Below are positions 11,071-20,492 of a stretch of DNA of 64,000 bases, piece by piece. Under the pieces are notes generated by a model that did no database searches, had not been told where the DNA came from, and was given only the letters and a program-made list of their open reading frames with translations. The position numbers and the translations under genes were made by a program. Source of the DNA: PCRC01 sp017848435 (GTDB lineage Bacteria > Pseudomonadota > Gammaproteobacteria > Burkholderiales > Burkholderiaceae_C); NCBI GenBank assembly GCA_965284315.1, contig OZ260072.1:744001-808000 (forward strand), given 5' to 3'. Each line of letters opens with the position of its first letter. The first letter of the stretch is position 1.

Positions 11071-12270
11071 ATGCTGACCTGGGACGACGAAGTCAAGCCC
11101 TCACCGCAGCCCGAACGGGCCCGCAGTTACCCTGCCAACGCGCAGGCTGCTGCACCGACAACGCCAGTCCCTGCCGTACGCCGCACACTCGACGACGGTG
11201 CGCCTGTTCCGGCAACCACACAACCATCGGCAACCCCTCAAGCGCCCGCAGCACGCCGCGTCAATGCGGCCGACAAACGCATCATCAACGGCCAGACCGA
11301 CGTCAACCAGCTGGTGCCGTTCAAGTACAAGTGGGCCTGGGAAAAATACCTTGCCACCTGCGCCAACCACTGGATGCCGCAGGAAGTGAACATGACGCGC
11401 GACATCGCGCTCTGGAAAGACCCGAACGGGCTGACCGACGACGAGCGCCGCATCATCAAGCGCAACCTCGGCTTCTTCGTCACCGCCGATTCGCTGGCCG
11501 CCAACAACATCGTGCTGGGCACCTACCGCCATATCACTGCACCCGAGTGCCGCCAGTTCCTGCTGCGCCAGGCGTTTGAAGAAGCCATCCACACCCACGC
11601 CTACCAGTACATCGTGGAATCGCTCGGTCTGGACGAGAGCGAAATCTTCAACGCCTACAACGAGGTGTCGTCGATCCGCGAGAAAGACCAGTTCCTGATC
11701 CCGTTCATCGACGCCATCAGCGACCCCAACTTCAAGACCGGCACACACGAGACCGACCAGACGCTGCTGAAAAGCCTGATCGTGTTTGCCTGCCTGATGG
11801 AAGGCCTGTTCTTCTACGTTGGCTTCACGCAGATCCTTGCGCTGGGCCGGCAGAACAAGATGACCGGTGCGGCCGAGCAGTACCAGTACATCCTGCGTGA
11901 CGAGTCCATGCACTGCAACTTCGGCATCGACCTGATCAACCAGCTCAAGCTCGAAAACCCAGGTCTGTGGACAGCAGAGTTCAAGGCCGAGATCAAGGCA
12001 CTGTTCCTCAAGGCCGTCGAGCTGGAATACAAATACGCCGAAGACACCATGCCACGCGGTGTGCTGGGCATGAACGCCTCGATGTTCAAGGGCTACCTGC
12101 GCTACATCGCGAACCGCCGTGCGCAACAGATTGGCCTGGAGCCGCTGTTCCCGAACGAAGAAAACCCGTTCCCGTGGATGAGCGAGATGATCGACCTCAA
12201 GAAGGAGCGCAACTTCTTCGAGACGCGTGTCATTGAGTACCAATCGGGCGGCGCGCTGTCCTGGGATTGA
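11071..12270 (+). CDS. nrdB: Class Ia ribonucleoside-diphosphate reductase, beta subunit
   Basis: NrdB holds the diiron-tyrosyl cofactor for NrdA. The 399-residue protein begins with about 70 residues of low-complexity Pro/Ala-rich sequence before the conserved core. Metal ligands and the radical Tyr align with E. coli NrdB: Asp in ALWKD, Glu and His in EEAIHTHAYQYI (the Tyr four residues after the His corresponds to Tyr122), Glu in MEGLFFYVGF, and Glu and His in RDESMHCNFG. The intact Tyr argues for a standard class Ia enzyme. It is probably co-transcribed with nrdA under NrdR control, with hairpins in the 130-bp gap that could adjust relative amounts. Confidence 0.96.
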   Translation: MLTWDDEVKPSPQPERARSYPANAQAAAPTTPVPAVRRTLDDGAPVPATTQPSATPQAPAARRVNAADKRIINGQTDVNQLVPFKYKWAWEKYLATCANHWMPQEVNMTRDIALWKDPNGLTDDERRIIKRNLGFFVTADSLAANNIVLGTYRHITAPECRQFLLRQAFEEAIHTHAYQYIVESLGLDESEIFNAYNEVSSIREKDQFLIPFIDAISDPNFKTGTHETDQTLLKSLIVFACLMEGLFFYVGFTQILALGRQNKMTGAAEQYQYILRDESMHCNFGIDLINQLKLENPGLWTAEFKAEIKALFLKAVELEYKYAEDTMPRGVLGMNASMFKGYLRYIANRRAQQIGLEPLFPNEENPFPWMSEMIDLKKERNFFETRVIEYQSGGALSWD

Positions 12271-12355
12271 CCGGTCCACACGCCTCATGAATTCAACAAC
12301 CACCCTTCTGATGGCCAGCGCTTCTGTGTGCGGCTGCCGGGCGGGTTCCCGCGTT

Positions 12356-12385
12356 CATGGTGCTGGGCACTTGCCCAACACCATG
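12356..12385. repeat. 30-bp imperfect palindrome upstream of the H1-like gene
   Basis: CATGGTG-C-TGGGC-ACTT-GCCCA-A-CACCATG is a 30-base palindrome with one mismatched pair and a 4-base centre. It lies 62 bp upstream of the H1-like start and about 85 bp after nrdB. There is no T-run, so it could be an operator or a 5'-UTR structure for the H1-like gene. Confidence 0.5.
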
Positions 12386-12447
12386 GGTCGCTTCGTGCTG
12401 TCCAACAGGCATGAAGTGCTCTTTGTAACTTGATCAAGGAGAAAACA

Positions 12448-12933
12448 ATGGCAACTGCAAAAAAACCGGTCGCAAAAAAGGCCGCTGCTCCCGCAAAGAA
12501 GGCGGCACCTGCTAAAAAGGTCGCTGTGAAGAAGGCCGCTCCGGCCAAGAAGGCTGCACCCGCGAAAAAAGCGGCGCCAGCAAAAAAAGTAGCGGCGAAG
12601 AAAGTCGCGGCGAAGAAGGCGGCGCCCGCGAAAAAGGTAGCGGCGAAGAAAGCGGCACCTGCCAAGAAGGCAGCGCCTGCGAAGAAAGCGGCCGTCAAGA
12701 AAGCCCCGGCCAAAAAAGCCGCGGTAAAGAAAGCAGCCCCGGCCAAGAAAGCCGCTGCGAAAAAAGCCCCGGCCAAAAAGGCCGCTCCCAAAAAGGCTGC
12801 AAAAAAACCTGCCGCCAAGAAAGCAGCGAAAGCACCCGCTGCCAAACCGGCCGCAGCACCCGCTGCACCGGCTGCACAAACCACACTGAATCCCCAGGCC
12901 GCCTGGCCTTTCCCGACAGGCAACAAGCCCTGA
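12448..12933 (+). CDS. Histone H1-like DNA-binding protein
   Basis: This 161-residue protein consists almost entirely of Lys/Ala/Pro repeats (units such as PAKKAA and VKKA), resembling the C-terminal tail of eukaryotic histone H1 and the HctB/AlgP-type proteins of bacteria. It has no globular domain. A short C-terminal segment (AAQTTLNPQAAWPFPTGNKP) breaks the repeat. Such proteins coat DNA non-specifically. The ATG at 12448 is chosen because AAGGAG lies seven bases upstream; an upstream TTG is a weaker option. The repetitive coding sequence could change copy number by slippage. It is followed by a strong terminator. Confidence 0.88.
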   Translation: MATAKKPVAKKAAAPAKKAAPAKKVAVKKAAPAKKAAPAKKAAPAKKVAAKKVAAKKAAPAKKVAAKKAAPAKKAAPAKKAAVKKAPAKKAAVKKAAPAKKAAAKKAPAKKAAPKKAAKKPAAKKAAKAPAAKPAAAPAAPAAQTTLNPQAAWPFPTGNKP

Positions 12934-12953
12934 AGAAAATCCCATCAGTGTTC

Positions 12954-12984
12954 AAGCCCGATGCCAAAAGCATCGGGCTTTTTT
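12954..12984 (+). terminator. Rho-independent terminator after the H1-like gene
   Basis: AAGCCCGATGC and GCATCGGGCTT form a perfect 11-bp stem around a 5-base loop, followed by TTTT. It is 20 bp after the H1-like stop and close to the 3' end of the convergent PfkB-type gene, so it may serve both. Confidence 0.9.
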
Positions 12985-13000
12985 CATGGCACGCCGGGCA

Positions 13001-13906
13001 TCAGGTGCCGAGGCTCAAGCCGTCCAGCGTGTAGTTTTGGGCACCGCGTGTGGCAATCTTCTGCGCGCCGATGCGGTTGCCAAGTTCAGCACAGCGCACC
13101 AGGGACCAGCCTTGCTCCAGGCCGAACAACAAGGCGCCACGGAAGGCGTCGCCACAACCGGTGGGGTCCACCACCGCTTCGGCCTTGACGGGTGCCACCA
13201 GCGTCTTCTGGCCACCCACCCAGACCTCGCAGCCGTCGCCGCCCAGCGTGACCACCAGCCCACCCGTGACCTGCCGTGAGATGCTGGCAGCGTCCAGGCC
13301 GGTGCGGTCACTCAGCATGCGGCCTTCGTAGTCGTTCACCGTGACCCAGGTGGCCAGCGTCAGGAAATGCGCCAGCTCGTCGCCATTGAACATGGGCAGG
13401 CCCTGGCCCGGGTCGAACACGAAGGGAATGCCGGCGGCCTTGAACTGCTCGGCATGCTGCAGCATCGCGTCGCGGCCATCGGGCGAGACGATGCCAATGC
13501 GGATGTCGTCGCGCGCGTGGATGGCCGTCTGGTGCGCCTGCATCATGGCGCCGGGGTGGAAAGCGGTGATCTGGTTGTTGTCGCGGTCGGTCATGATCAT
13601 GGCCTGCGCGGTGTAGGCCCCCTCCACGGTGCGCACAAATTCGGCGCTGATGCCGAGCTGCTGCAAGCGCTGCAGGTAATCGGCCCCGTCATTGCCCACC
13701 GTGGCCATGGGCAGCGGTGTGCCACCCAGCAGCTGCAGGCTGTAGGCAATGTTGCCGGCACAGCCCCCAAACTCGCGGCGCAAACCAGGCACCAGGAACG
13801 ACACATTCAGGATGTGCAACTGGTCGGGCAGGATTTGTTCGGCAAACCGGCCCTCAAAGTTCATGATGGTGTCAAACGCCAAAGACCCACAAATCACGGC
13901 TGCCAT
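13001..13906 (-). CDS. PfkB-family carbohydrate/nucleoside kinase (adenosine-kinase-like)
   Basis: This 301-residue protein has the ribokinase fold. The N-terminal substrate region reads ICGSLAFDTIMNFEGRF and then FGGCAGNIAYSLQLLGG, as in adenosine-kinase-like members. The C-terminal PfkB signature is DPTGCGDAFRGALLFGLEQG, with the catalytic Asp in GCGDAF (usually GAGDAF). The protein should phosphorylate a sugar or nucleoside hydroxyl using ATP, but the substrate cannot be read from the sequence. Its stop lies 17 bp from the terminator of the H1-like gene. The DUF3426 gene lies just upstream on the same strand. Confidence 0.85.
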   Translation of the reverse strand: MAAVICGSLAFDTIMNFEGRFAEQILPDQLHILNVSFLVPGLRREFGGCAGNIAYSLQLLGGTPLPMATVGNDGADYLQRLQQLGISAEFVRTVEGAYTAQAMIMTDRDNNQITAFHPGAMMQAHQTAIHARDDIRIGIVSPDGRDAMLQHAEQFKAAGIPFVFDPGQGLPMFNGDELAHFLTLATWVTVNDYEGRMLSDRTGLDAASISRQVTGGLVVTLGGDGCEVWVGGQKTLVAPVKAEAVVDPTGCGDAFRGALLFGLEQGWSLVRCAELGNRIGAQKIATRGAQNYTLDGLSLGT

Positions 13907-13927
13907 AAAGTCACTTTTCTTGGAATA

Positions 13928-14767
13928 TCAGGGGTAGAAAGCCAGCACACGGTAGCCCGAGATGCCAGAAGAACGGGGCTCGGCCGTGTCGGCTGCAAGG
14001 CCCAACACCAGGCTGCCGGCAAACTCACCGCCCGCGGCGAGGGGCTGGCCTGGTGGCGCGAAATCCGCCGGCAGCACGACACGGCGCACCACTGCGCGGT
14101 CCTGGTTGTCGGTGAGGGTGACTTCAAGTGCCGGCATCGCCAGCGCAATGGGGGCTTCGTTCTTGAGCACGAAGCTCAACTTGAACGTGTCGGGCCGCAG
14201 TTGTGTGAAGGTGGAGCTGTCGAGCGCCACCGACTCGATCTGGCGCACAGGGGCCAGCGTGCAGCGGGCGAAAAAGCACAGGGTGGCCAGCGCCGGTTGC
14301 CATGCAGGGGCCGACGCGGCCAGACGGTCGCGCTGAAACAAGGCGACCTGAACCACCAGAACCAAGGTCAGCAACAGCGCCGCCAACCCCATGCCACGGC
14401 GTGCACGTTTGGCACGGACCGGGTTGGCCCCTGCGAGGAAACCGATGCTGGGTCCCTCATCGGGTGATGCGCCCAGCAGGGGAATGTCCGCCATCTCCAA
14501 AGGTGCCGATGGCAGCGGCGCCGTGTCTGTACCGGTCAGCGGTGAAGAAGCTGGGCTGCCAGATGCGTCAGATGCCACAGTGCCCGGCAGCAAACTGGGG
14601 CCACCGTCTGGCACCTGCACGTCGGCGGCAGACATGGCTGCTGACGCATGGGCATCGAACACCTCGCCACATTGGCCGCAGCGCACCCAGCCGTCCGATA
14701 TTTTGAGCTGGTCTGGCACCACCTTGAACAGCGTGGTGCAGGCTGGGCAGCGGGCAGACAGGCGCAT
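13928..14767 (-). CDS. Zinc-ribbon and DUF3426 domain membrane protein
   Basis: This 279-residue protein opens with a zinc-ribbon of the MJ0042 type (CPACTTLFKV...WVRCGQCGEVFDAHA). A variable acidic/Pro linker follows, then a single membrane segment (GMGLAALLLTLVLVVQVALF), then a DUF3426 domain that probably faces the periplasm. The open frame extends upstream, but ATG 14767 is chosen because it starts directly at the zinc-ribbon and does not run into prmA, which ends at 14773. The tight linkage to prmA is common in betaproteobacteria. Its function is unknown. Confidence 0.82.
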   Translation of the reverse strand: MRLSARCPACTTLFKVVPDQLKISDGWVRCGQCGEVFDAHASAAMSAADVQVPDGGPSLLPGTVASDASGSPASSPLTGTDTAPLPSAPLEMADIPLLGASPDEGPSIGFLAGANPVRAKRARRGMGLAALLLTLVLVVQVALFQRDRLAASAPAWQPALATLCFFARCTLAPVRQIESVALDSSTFTQLRPDTFKLSFVLKNEAPIALAMPALEVTLTDNQDRAVVRRVVLPADFAPPGQPLAAGGEFAGSLVLGLAADTAEPRSSGISGYRVLAFYP

Positions 14768-14772
14768 GGAAC

Positions 14773-15675
14773 TCAGTCCGGCGCCCGCGCCGTCATCAAG
14801 ACCCAACCGTCTTCGCTGTCGGCCACCGTCAGTGGCAGGTGGGGTGCGTAGGCGGCCTTCAGTTCGTCCACCTGGCGCGCCAGAATGCCGGCCAGCACCA
14901 GCGCACCACCGGGAGCCACATGGGCACACAACAACGGGGCCAGCACCTTCAATGGCATGGCCAGGATGTTGGCCAGCACCGTGTTGTAGACACCTTCGGC
15001 AGCCGCGGGCAGCCCGGCGTTGAGTTGCACCGCATTGGCCAGGGCGTTGGCGTTGGTGGCGGTCACGGCGGCCTCGTCAATGTCCACCGCATCGACAGTC
15101 CGGGCCCCGAACTTGGCGGCCCCGATCGCCAAAATGCCGGAGCCGCATCCGTAATCCAGTACACGGCCCAACGCCGAACCTGCCGCAGGCGCACCATTCC
15201 GCGCGATCCAGCGCAAACACATGCGGGTGGTGGGGTGGGTCCCGGTGCCAAAGGCCAGACCGGGGTCAAGCCGGATCACCTGCTGCGCAGCGGCCGGAGG
15301 CTCGTGCCAGGTCGGCACAATCCAGAAACTGGGCGTGACCTCCACCGGCGTGAACTGCGATTGCGTCAGCCGCACCCAGTCCTGCTCGGGCACCGGGGTG
15401 ATGGCCAGCGTCTGGCAGCCGGCAAAAAAGTCCTGGGCCGACAGCAGCGCCGCCGCTTCATGGGCGCTGGCTTCGGTGGGAAACAGGGCCAGCAGACGCG
15501 AGCGCTGCCAGCCGTCTTTGGGCGGTGGCATGCCAGGTTCGCCAAACAGCGCCTGTTCGGCGTCGGTCTGCGCGTCGGCGTCTTCCACGCTGACGCTCAG
15601 GGCGTCCAACGCCTCCAGCGCATCGCTGAGCGTTTCCACGCCTTGCTCGGGGCACAACAGGCTGAGTTCAAACAT
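14773..15675 (-). CDS. prmA: Ribosomal protein L11 methyltransferase PrmA
   Basis: PrmA trimethylates ribosomal protein L11 using S-adenosylmethionine. The 300-residue product starts MFELSLLCPEQGVE, the usual N-terminal domain that binds L11, and carries a class I SAM-binding motif (LDYGCGSGILAIGAAKFGA) plus the catalytic-region segment LANILAMPLKVLAPLL. The segment FGTGTHPTTRMCLRW preceding the SAM motif is diagnostic. The open frame extends far upstream into accC, but the ATG at 15675 gives the canonical start. It sits directly downstream of accC on the same strand (20 bp gap). Confidence 0.95.
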   Translation of the reverse strand: MFELSLLCPEQGVETLSDALEALDALSVSVEDADAQTDAEQALFGEPGMPPPKDGWQRSRLLALFPTEASAHEAAALLSAQDFFAGCQTLAITPVPEQDWVRLTQSQFTPVEVTPSFWIVPTWHEPPAAAQQVIRLDPGLAFGTGTHPTTRMCLRWIARNGAPAAGSALGRVLDYGCGSGILAIGAAKFGARTVDAVDIDEAAVTATNANALANAVQLNAGLPAAAEGVYNTVLANILAMPLKVLAPLLCAHVAPGGALVLAGILARQVDELKAAYAPHLPLTVADSEDGWVLMTARAPD

Positions 15676-15695
15676 GGTGTCGTGCCTGGCCAGGT

Positions 15696-17045
<1,350 letters not shown>

Positions 17046-17067
17046 GGGGAACGGGGGCCTGCCAGCG

Positions 17068-17523
17068 TCACTCAATGACGAACAAAGGCTGGCCGTACTC
17101 AACCGCCTCGCCGTTGTCGCTCAGCATCTGCACCACGGTGCCACTCTTGTCGGCCTCGATCTCGTTCAGGATTTTCATCGCCTCGATGATGCAGATGGTC
17201 TCGCCTTCCTTGATCTGGCTGCCGATCTCAACGAATGGCTTGGCGCCAGGACTGGGCGAGCGGTAGAAAGTGCCCACCATGGGCGACTTCACCACATGGC
17301 CGGCTGGCACGGCGGGGGCGGCCGGAACAGCGGCCACGGGTGCGGCGGCAGGCGCACTCTGCACCACAGGCGCGGCCACCTGGGCAGGGCCGTAGGCCAC
17401 CATGGGCATGGCACCGCCGCCCTTGACGATGCGCACTTTGCCTTCGGCTTCGGTGATTTCCAGTTCCGACACATTGGACTCGGACACGAGGTCGATCAAG
17501 GTCTTGAGTTTGCGCAAATCCAT
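17068..17523 (-). CDS. accB: Acetyl-CoA carboxylase, biotin carboxyl carrier protein
   Basis: AccB carries the biotin that moves CO2 between the two acetyl-CoA carboxylase half-reactions. The 151-residue protein has the usual N-terminal region (MDLRKLKTLIDLVSESNVSELEITE), an Ala/Pro-rich linker, and a biotinyl domain with the acceptor Lys in EAMKILNEIEADKSG (canonical EAMKMMNEIEA). ATG 17523 is preferred over a GTG two codons upstream. A promoter and a 12-bp palindrome lie immediately upstream. The aroQ gene that often precedes accB in other bacteria is absent here. Confidence 0.97.
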   Translation of the reverse strand: MDLRKLKTLIDLVSESNVSELEITEAEGKVRIVKGGGAMPMVAYGPAQVAAPVVQSAPAAAPVAAVPAAPAVPAGHVVKSPMVGTFYRSPSPGAKPFVEIGSQIKEGETICIIEAMKILNEIEADKSGTVVQMLSDNGEAVEYGQPLFVIE

Positions 17524-17555
17524 AGGCACCTCAGGTATTTTTGTTGACTATTTGT

Positions 17556-17567
17556 TGCCAAATGGCA
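17556..17567. promoter_or_regulatory. 12-bp palindrome at the predicted accB transcription start
   Basis: TGCCAAATGGCA is a palindrome with arms TGCCA/TGGCA. It falls 7-18 bp downstream of the predicted -10 hexamer, overlapping the expected +1, a position typical of a repressor operator. No known regulator can be assigned from sequence alone. Confidence 0.4.
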
Positions 17568-17573
17568 TTTATT

Positions 17574-17602
17574 TGTATAGAAAACCGCTTAATTGCGGTC
17601 AA
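17574..17602 (-). promoter_or_regulatory. Sigma-70-type promoter of accBC
   Basis: On the minus strand TTGACC (17602-17597, five of six -35 matches) is separated by 17 bp from TATACA (17579-17574, four of six -10 matches). The spacer contains the small inverted repeat ACCGC-AATTAA-GCGGT. The predicted start lies about 40 nt upstream of the accB ATG. Confidence 0.6.
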
Positions 17603-17780
17603 TACAAAATTGGCGACTTGGCAGAAGCACGTATTCTAGTCCATGCGGGTGCGGCCGATGTGCCGGGCGCAGTGACAGGGCGAAGGCCATTGCGGCCAAG
17701 TGCGGCGGGCCGTTGCCGCCACGAAAAATCCAGCCGCGAATGTAACCCAAAAAACGCCGCTGCCGCCAAAAACAGCGATG

Positions 17781-18377
17781 TCAGCGCAATTGCCGCCACT
17801 GGGCCAGATCTTCAGGGTGAACCTTGCCCATCTTGCGCTGCAGCACATGGCCGGCCGCACCCAGCACCACGGTAAACGGCAAGGCGCCGCTCACGTTGCC
17901 CAGCGCCTTGCCCAGTTCGGTGCCGCCAAACCCGGCCAAACCACTGGGAAAGCTGAGCGGCATTTTCTGAAGAAAGGCCTTGACCGCACTGGGCTGGTCC
18001 ACCGCGAGGCCCAGCACCTGCCAGCCGCTGGCCGCGTTGTCGCGGTAGAAGCGGTCGAGCAACGGCAGTTCTTCGATGCACGGCGGGCACCATGTCGCCC
18101 AAAAATTCACCAGCAGGGGCTTGCCGGCGAACGATGCCAGCGCCAGCGGTTCGCCCGCCGGCGTGTCAAAACGCTGCGACCACAGCAGGGTCTCCGCCGG
18201 GCCGAGCGCGGCGGTGTGCGGAGACACGGCAAGCCCGCCCTGCATTTTCAAGCCCACCCCCACACCGCCCGCCACCGCCAGCGTTGCCACACCGCCCAAC
18301 AGCAGGGTGCGCCGCGTGGTGGCCGGTGGCCTGCCGCTGGCCATGGCGGTATCGGAGGGGGTCTCAGGCGGGCGCAT
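17781..18377 (-). CDS. TlpA-like thioredoxin-fold disulfide reductase
   Basis: This 198-residue protein has an N-terminal signal or anchor with a twin arginine (TTRRTLLLGGVATLAVAGGVGVG) followed by a TlpA/ResA-type thioredoxin domain. The active site reads LVNFWATWCPPCIEELPLLDRFY, and the cis-Pro loop is SGALPFTVVLG. It probably works in the periplasm as a reductant of disulfides, for example in cytochrome c maturation or copper insertion, but no partner genes are adjacent. Its start overlaps the stop of the upstream uncharacterised gene by 14 bases. MASGRPP, eleven residues in, is an alternative start. Confidence 0.85.
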   Translation of the reverse strand: MRPPETPSDTAMASGRPPATTRRTLLLGGVATLAVAGGVGVGLKMQGGLAVSPHTAALGPAETLLWSQRFDTPAGEPLALASFAGKPLLVNFWATWCPPCIEELPLLDRFYRDNAASGWQVLGLAVDQPSAVKAFLQKMPLSFPSGLAGFGGTELGKALGNVSGALPFTVVLGAAGHVLQRKMGKVHPEDLAQWRQLR

Positions 18378-18978
18378 GGGTGGGGCCTTTCTGTTGCAGT
18401 TGGAGCAGGTGGGTCAGGGCCTGCAAGTCACCCCGCTGGCTGCGGCCTTGCGCGTCCAGCCCGGGGGCGTGGCGCAGGTCGTCGTAATCGTGGAGGGTGA
18501 GGTGCAGGCCGATGGCTTCGCCCAGTTCGGCCGCGTGCACGCTCAGGCTCAGCACCTGGGTCGGTTCGCCCCGAAAACTGTTGACGGTGTTGGCGGTGTA
18601 GCGCAGCTGCTGGTCAATCAGCGCGATGTCGACCGCTTTCGAGTCGTCGCAAAACAGGTGCAGGTGGATGTCCGACAGCCGGGTGGCGGTGCCACGCCAG
18701 ACGGCGCCCACCAGGTACGGCCGAAAAGGCGCCAGCCGCGCCATCCACAGCGCGGCCAGCCGGCGCAGCGCCGCCAGTTCGCCCGGCTGCGTGTCGGCAC
18801 AAAACAGCGCCAGGTACTCGCGCACCGCGTCTTCCACCGCCGCGTTGTCCGGCAGGCTGGCGCGGGCCGACAGGCCCATGTGCTTGACGGCACGGCGCTT
18901 GGCGGGACCGTATTCCAACCCTTCTTCCACCACCATGCGGGCGGCGGTGGCGGCGATTTCGGCTTTGAGGCTGTCCAT
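18364..18978 (-). CDS. Conserved protein of unknown function, possibly nucleotidyltransferase-like
   Basis: I do not recognise a characterised family. The protein of about 204 residues starts MDSLKAEIAATAARMVVEEGLEYGPAKRRAVKHMG and is mostly helical in its N-terminal half. A central segment, GAVWRGTATRLSDIHLHLFCDDSKAVDIALIDQ, resembles the G-S...D-I region of nucleotidyltransferases, but the usual acidic pair reads S-D-I-H, so activity is doubtful. In-frame starts at 18993 (ATG) and 19005 (GTG) are alternatives. It is divergent from mpl, with repeat copy A3 between them, and overlaps the thioredoxin gene downstream. It is probably co-expressed with that gene. Confidence 0.6.
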   Translation of the reverse strand: MDSLKAEIAATAARMVVEEGLEYGPAKRRAVKHMGLSARASLPDNAAVEDAVREYLALFCADTQPGELAALRRLAALWMARLAPFRPYLVGAVWRGTATRLSDIHLHLFCDDSKAVDIALIDQQLRYTANTVNSFRGEPTQVLSLSVHAAELGEAIGLHLTLHDYDDLRHAPGLDAQGRSQRGDLQALTHLLQLQQKGPTHAPA

Positions 18979-19052
18979 GCGCGCATTCTGCATGGGTTGT
19001 GCCACGGCGCGGCGCGCCAGGGCTTTGAGGCGCGCCAGCGGCGAGGTTGATT

Positions 19053-19108
19053 GCTATTTATTTCATAGCTGCACCGGTAAATCCGACTAAGGCTGGCGGC
19101 CGAAATGG
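19053..19108 (+). repeat. Dispersed repeat A, copy 3
   Basis: GCTAT-N7-ATAGCT-N15-ACTAAGGC followed by TGGCGGCCGAAATGG. It lies in the divergent gap between the nucleotidyltransferase-like gene and mpl and ends 24 bp before the mpl start, so it probably contributes to its 5' UTR or promoter. Confidence 0.75.
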
Positions 19109-19132
19109 CTTTCAAAGCACTAAAATTGGACC

Positions 19133-20491
19133 ATGCACATCCATATTCTGGGCATTTGCGGCACCTTCATGGGTGGCGTGGCTGCCCTCGCCCGCGAAGC
19201 CGGGCACACAGTCACCGGCTGCGACGCCGGCGTTTACCCGCCGATGAGCGACCAGTTGCGCGCCCTGGGCATCGAACTGATCGAAGGTTTTGGGGCCGAC
19301 CAGCTTGCGCTGAAGCCCGACGTGTTCGTGGTCGGCAACGTCGTCAGCCGTGCCCACACCGCCGCAGGACCGAAGTTTCCGCTAATGGAAGCCATTCTCG
19401 ACGCCGGCCTGCCCTACACCAGCGGCCCGCAGTGGCTGGCCGAACACGTGCTGCAAGGCCGCCACGTGATGGCGGTGGCGGGCACGCACGGCAAAACCAC
19501 CACCACCGGGATGTTGGCATGGGTTCTGGAACAGGCGGGTTTGCAGCCGGGGTTTCTGGTGGGCGGCGTGCCGCTGAACTTTGGGGTCTCGGCACGCTTG
19601 GGATCAGGGAAAGCATTTGTCATCGAGGCCGACGAGTACGACACCGCGTTTTTCGACAAACGCAGCAAGTTCGTCCACTACCGGCCACGCACCGCCGTCC
19701 TGAACAACCTCGAGTTCGACCACGCGGACATTTTTGACGACCTCGCCGCCATTGAGCGGCAGTTCCACCACCTGGTACGCACCGTGCCGTCGCAAGGCCA
19801 GGTGGTGTTCAACGCCGAGCAGGCCAGCCTGCAGCGGGTGCTGGTGCAGGGCTGCTGGAGCGGCCGGGCCGGTTTTGGCACCGGTGGCGACTGGGCTTTT
19901 GAAGGGCCACCCGATGCGTTTATGGTGCTGCACCACGGCCAGCGCGTGGCGGAAGTGTCGTGGGACCTGGCGGGTGTGCACAACCAGATGAACGCGTTGG
20001 CCGCCATCGCGGCGGCGGCGCATGTGGGCGTGGCGCCGGCCGTGGCCGCACAGGCGCTGGCCAGCTTTCGCAACGTTCGGCGCCGGCTGGAGGTGCGCGG
20101 CAGCGTCAATGGCATCACCGTCTACGACGACTTCGCCCACCACCCGACCGCCATTGCCACGACGCTGGACGGCTTGCGCCGGCAGGTGGGTCAGGCCCGC
20201 ATTCTGGCGGTGTTCGAGCCGCGGTCCAACACCATGAAACTCGGCACCATGGCGGCGCAACTGCCCGCCAGCCTGGCGCAGGCCGACCGGGTGTTCTGCC
20301 ATGCGGGCGGGCTGGACTGGGACGTGCGCGGCGCGCTGGCCCCGCTGGGCGCCAAAGCCCAGGTGGCCGACAGCGTGGACACGCTGCTGGCCCAACTGCA
20401 GCCTGTGCTGCAGCCGGGCGACCACGTACTCTGCATGAGCAACGGCAGCTTCGGCGGCATCCACGCCCGCCTGCTGGCCGCGCTGGCCTGA
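19133..20491 (+). CDS. mpl: UDP-N-acetylmuramate:L-alanyl-gamma-D-glutamyl-meso-diaminopimelate ligase
   Basis: Mpl joins recycled tripeptide to UDP-MurNAc, returning cell-wall peptide to peptidoglycan synthesis. The 452-residue protein resembles MurC in fold: MHIHILGICGTFMGGVAALA (N-terminal nucleotide-sugar binding), the ATP-binding GTHGKTTTTGMLAWV, EADEYDTAFFDKRSKF, and the C-terminal domain with YDDFAHHPTAI. The DEYDTAFFDKRSKF stretch distinguishes Mpl from MurC. It complements AmpD (7060), which releases the tripeptide precursor. Its stop lies one base from the stop of the convergent DAHP synthase gene. Confidence 0.95.
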   Translation: MHIHILGICGTFMGGVAALAREAGHTVTGCDAGVYPPMSDQLRALGIELIEGFGADQLALKPDVFVVGNVVSRAHTAAGPKFPLMEAILDAGLPYTSGPQWLAEHVLQGRHVMAVAGTHGKTTTTGMLAWVLEQAGLQPGFLVGGVPLNFGVSARLGSGKAFVIEADEYDTAFFDKRSKFVHYRPRTAVLNNLEFDHADIFDDLAAIERQFHHLVRTVPSQGQVVFNAEQASLQRVLVQGCWSGRAGFGTGGDWAFEGPPDAFMVLHHGQRVAEVSWDLAGVHNQMNALAAIAAAAHVGVAPAVAAQALASFRNVRRRLEVRGSVNGITVYDDFAHHPTAIATTLDGLRRQVGQARILAVFEPRSNTMKLGTMAAQLPASLAQADRVFCHAGGLDWDVRGALAPLGAKAQVADSVDTLLAQLQPVLQPGDHVLCMSNGSFGGIHARLLAALA

Positions 20492-20492
20492 A

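Noticed and set aside
12448..12933. Tandem repetitive DNA in the H1-like gene as a possible CRISPR or minisatellite
   Set aside because: The periodicity follows Lys/Ala codons with no conserved spacer-repeat pattern, so it reflects protein composition.
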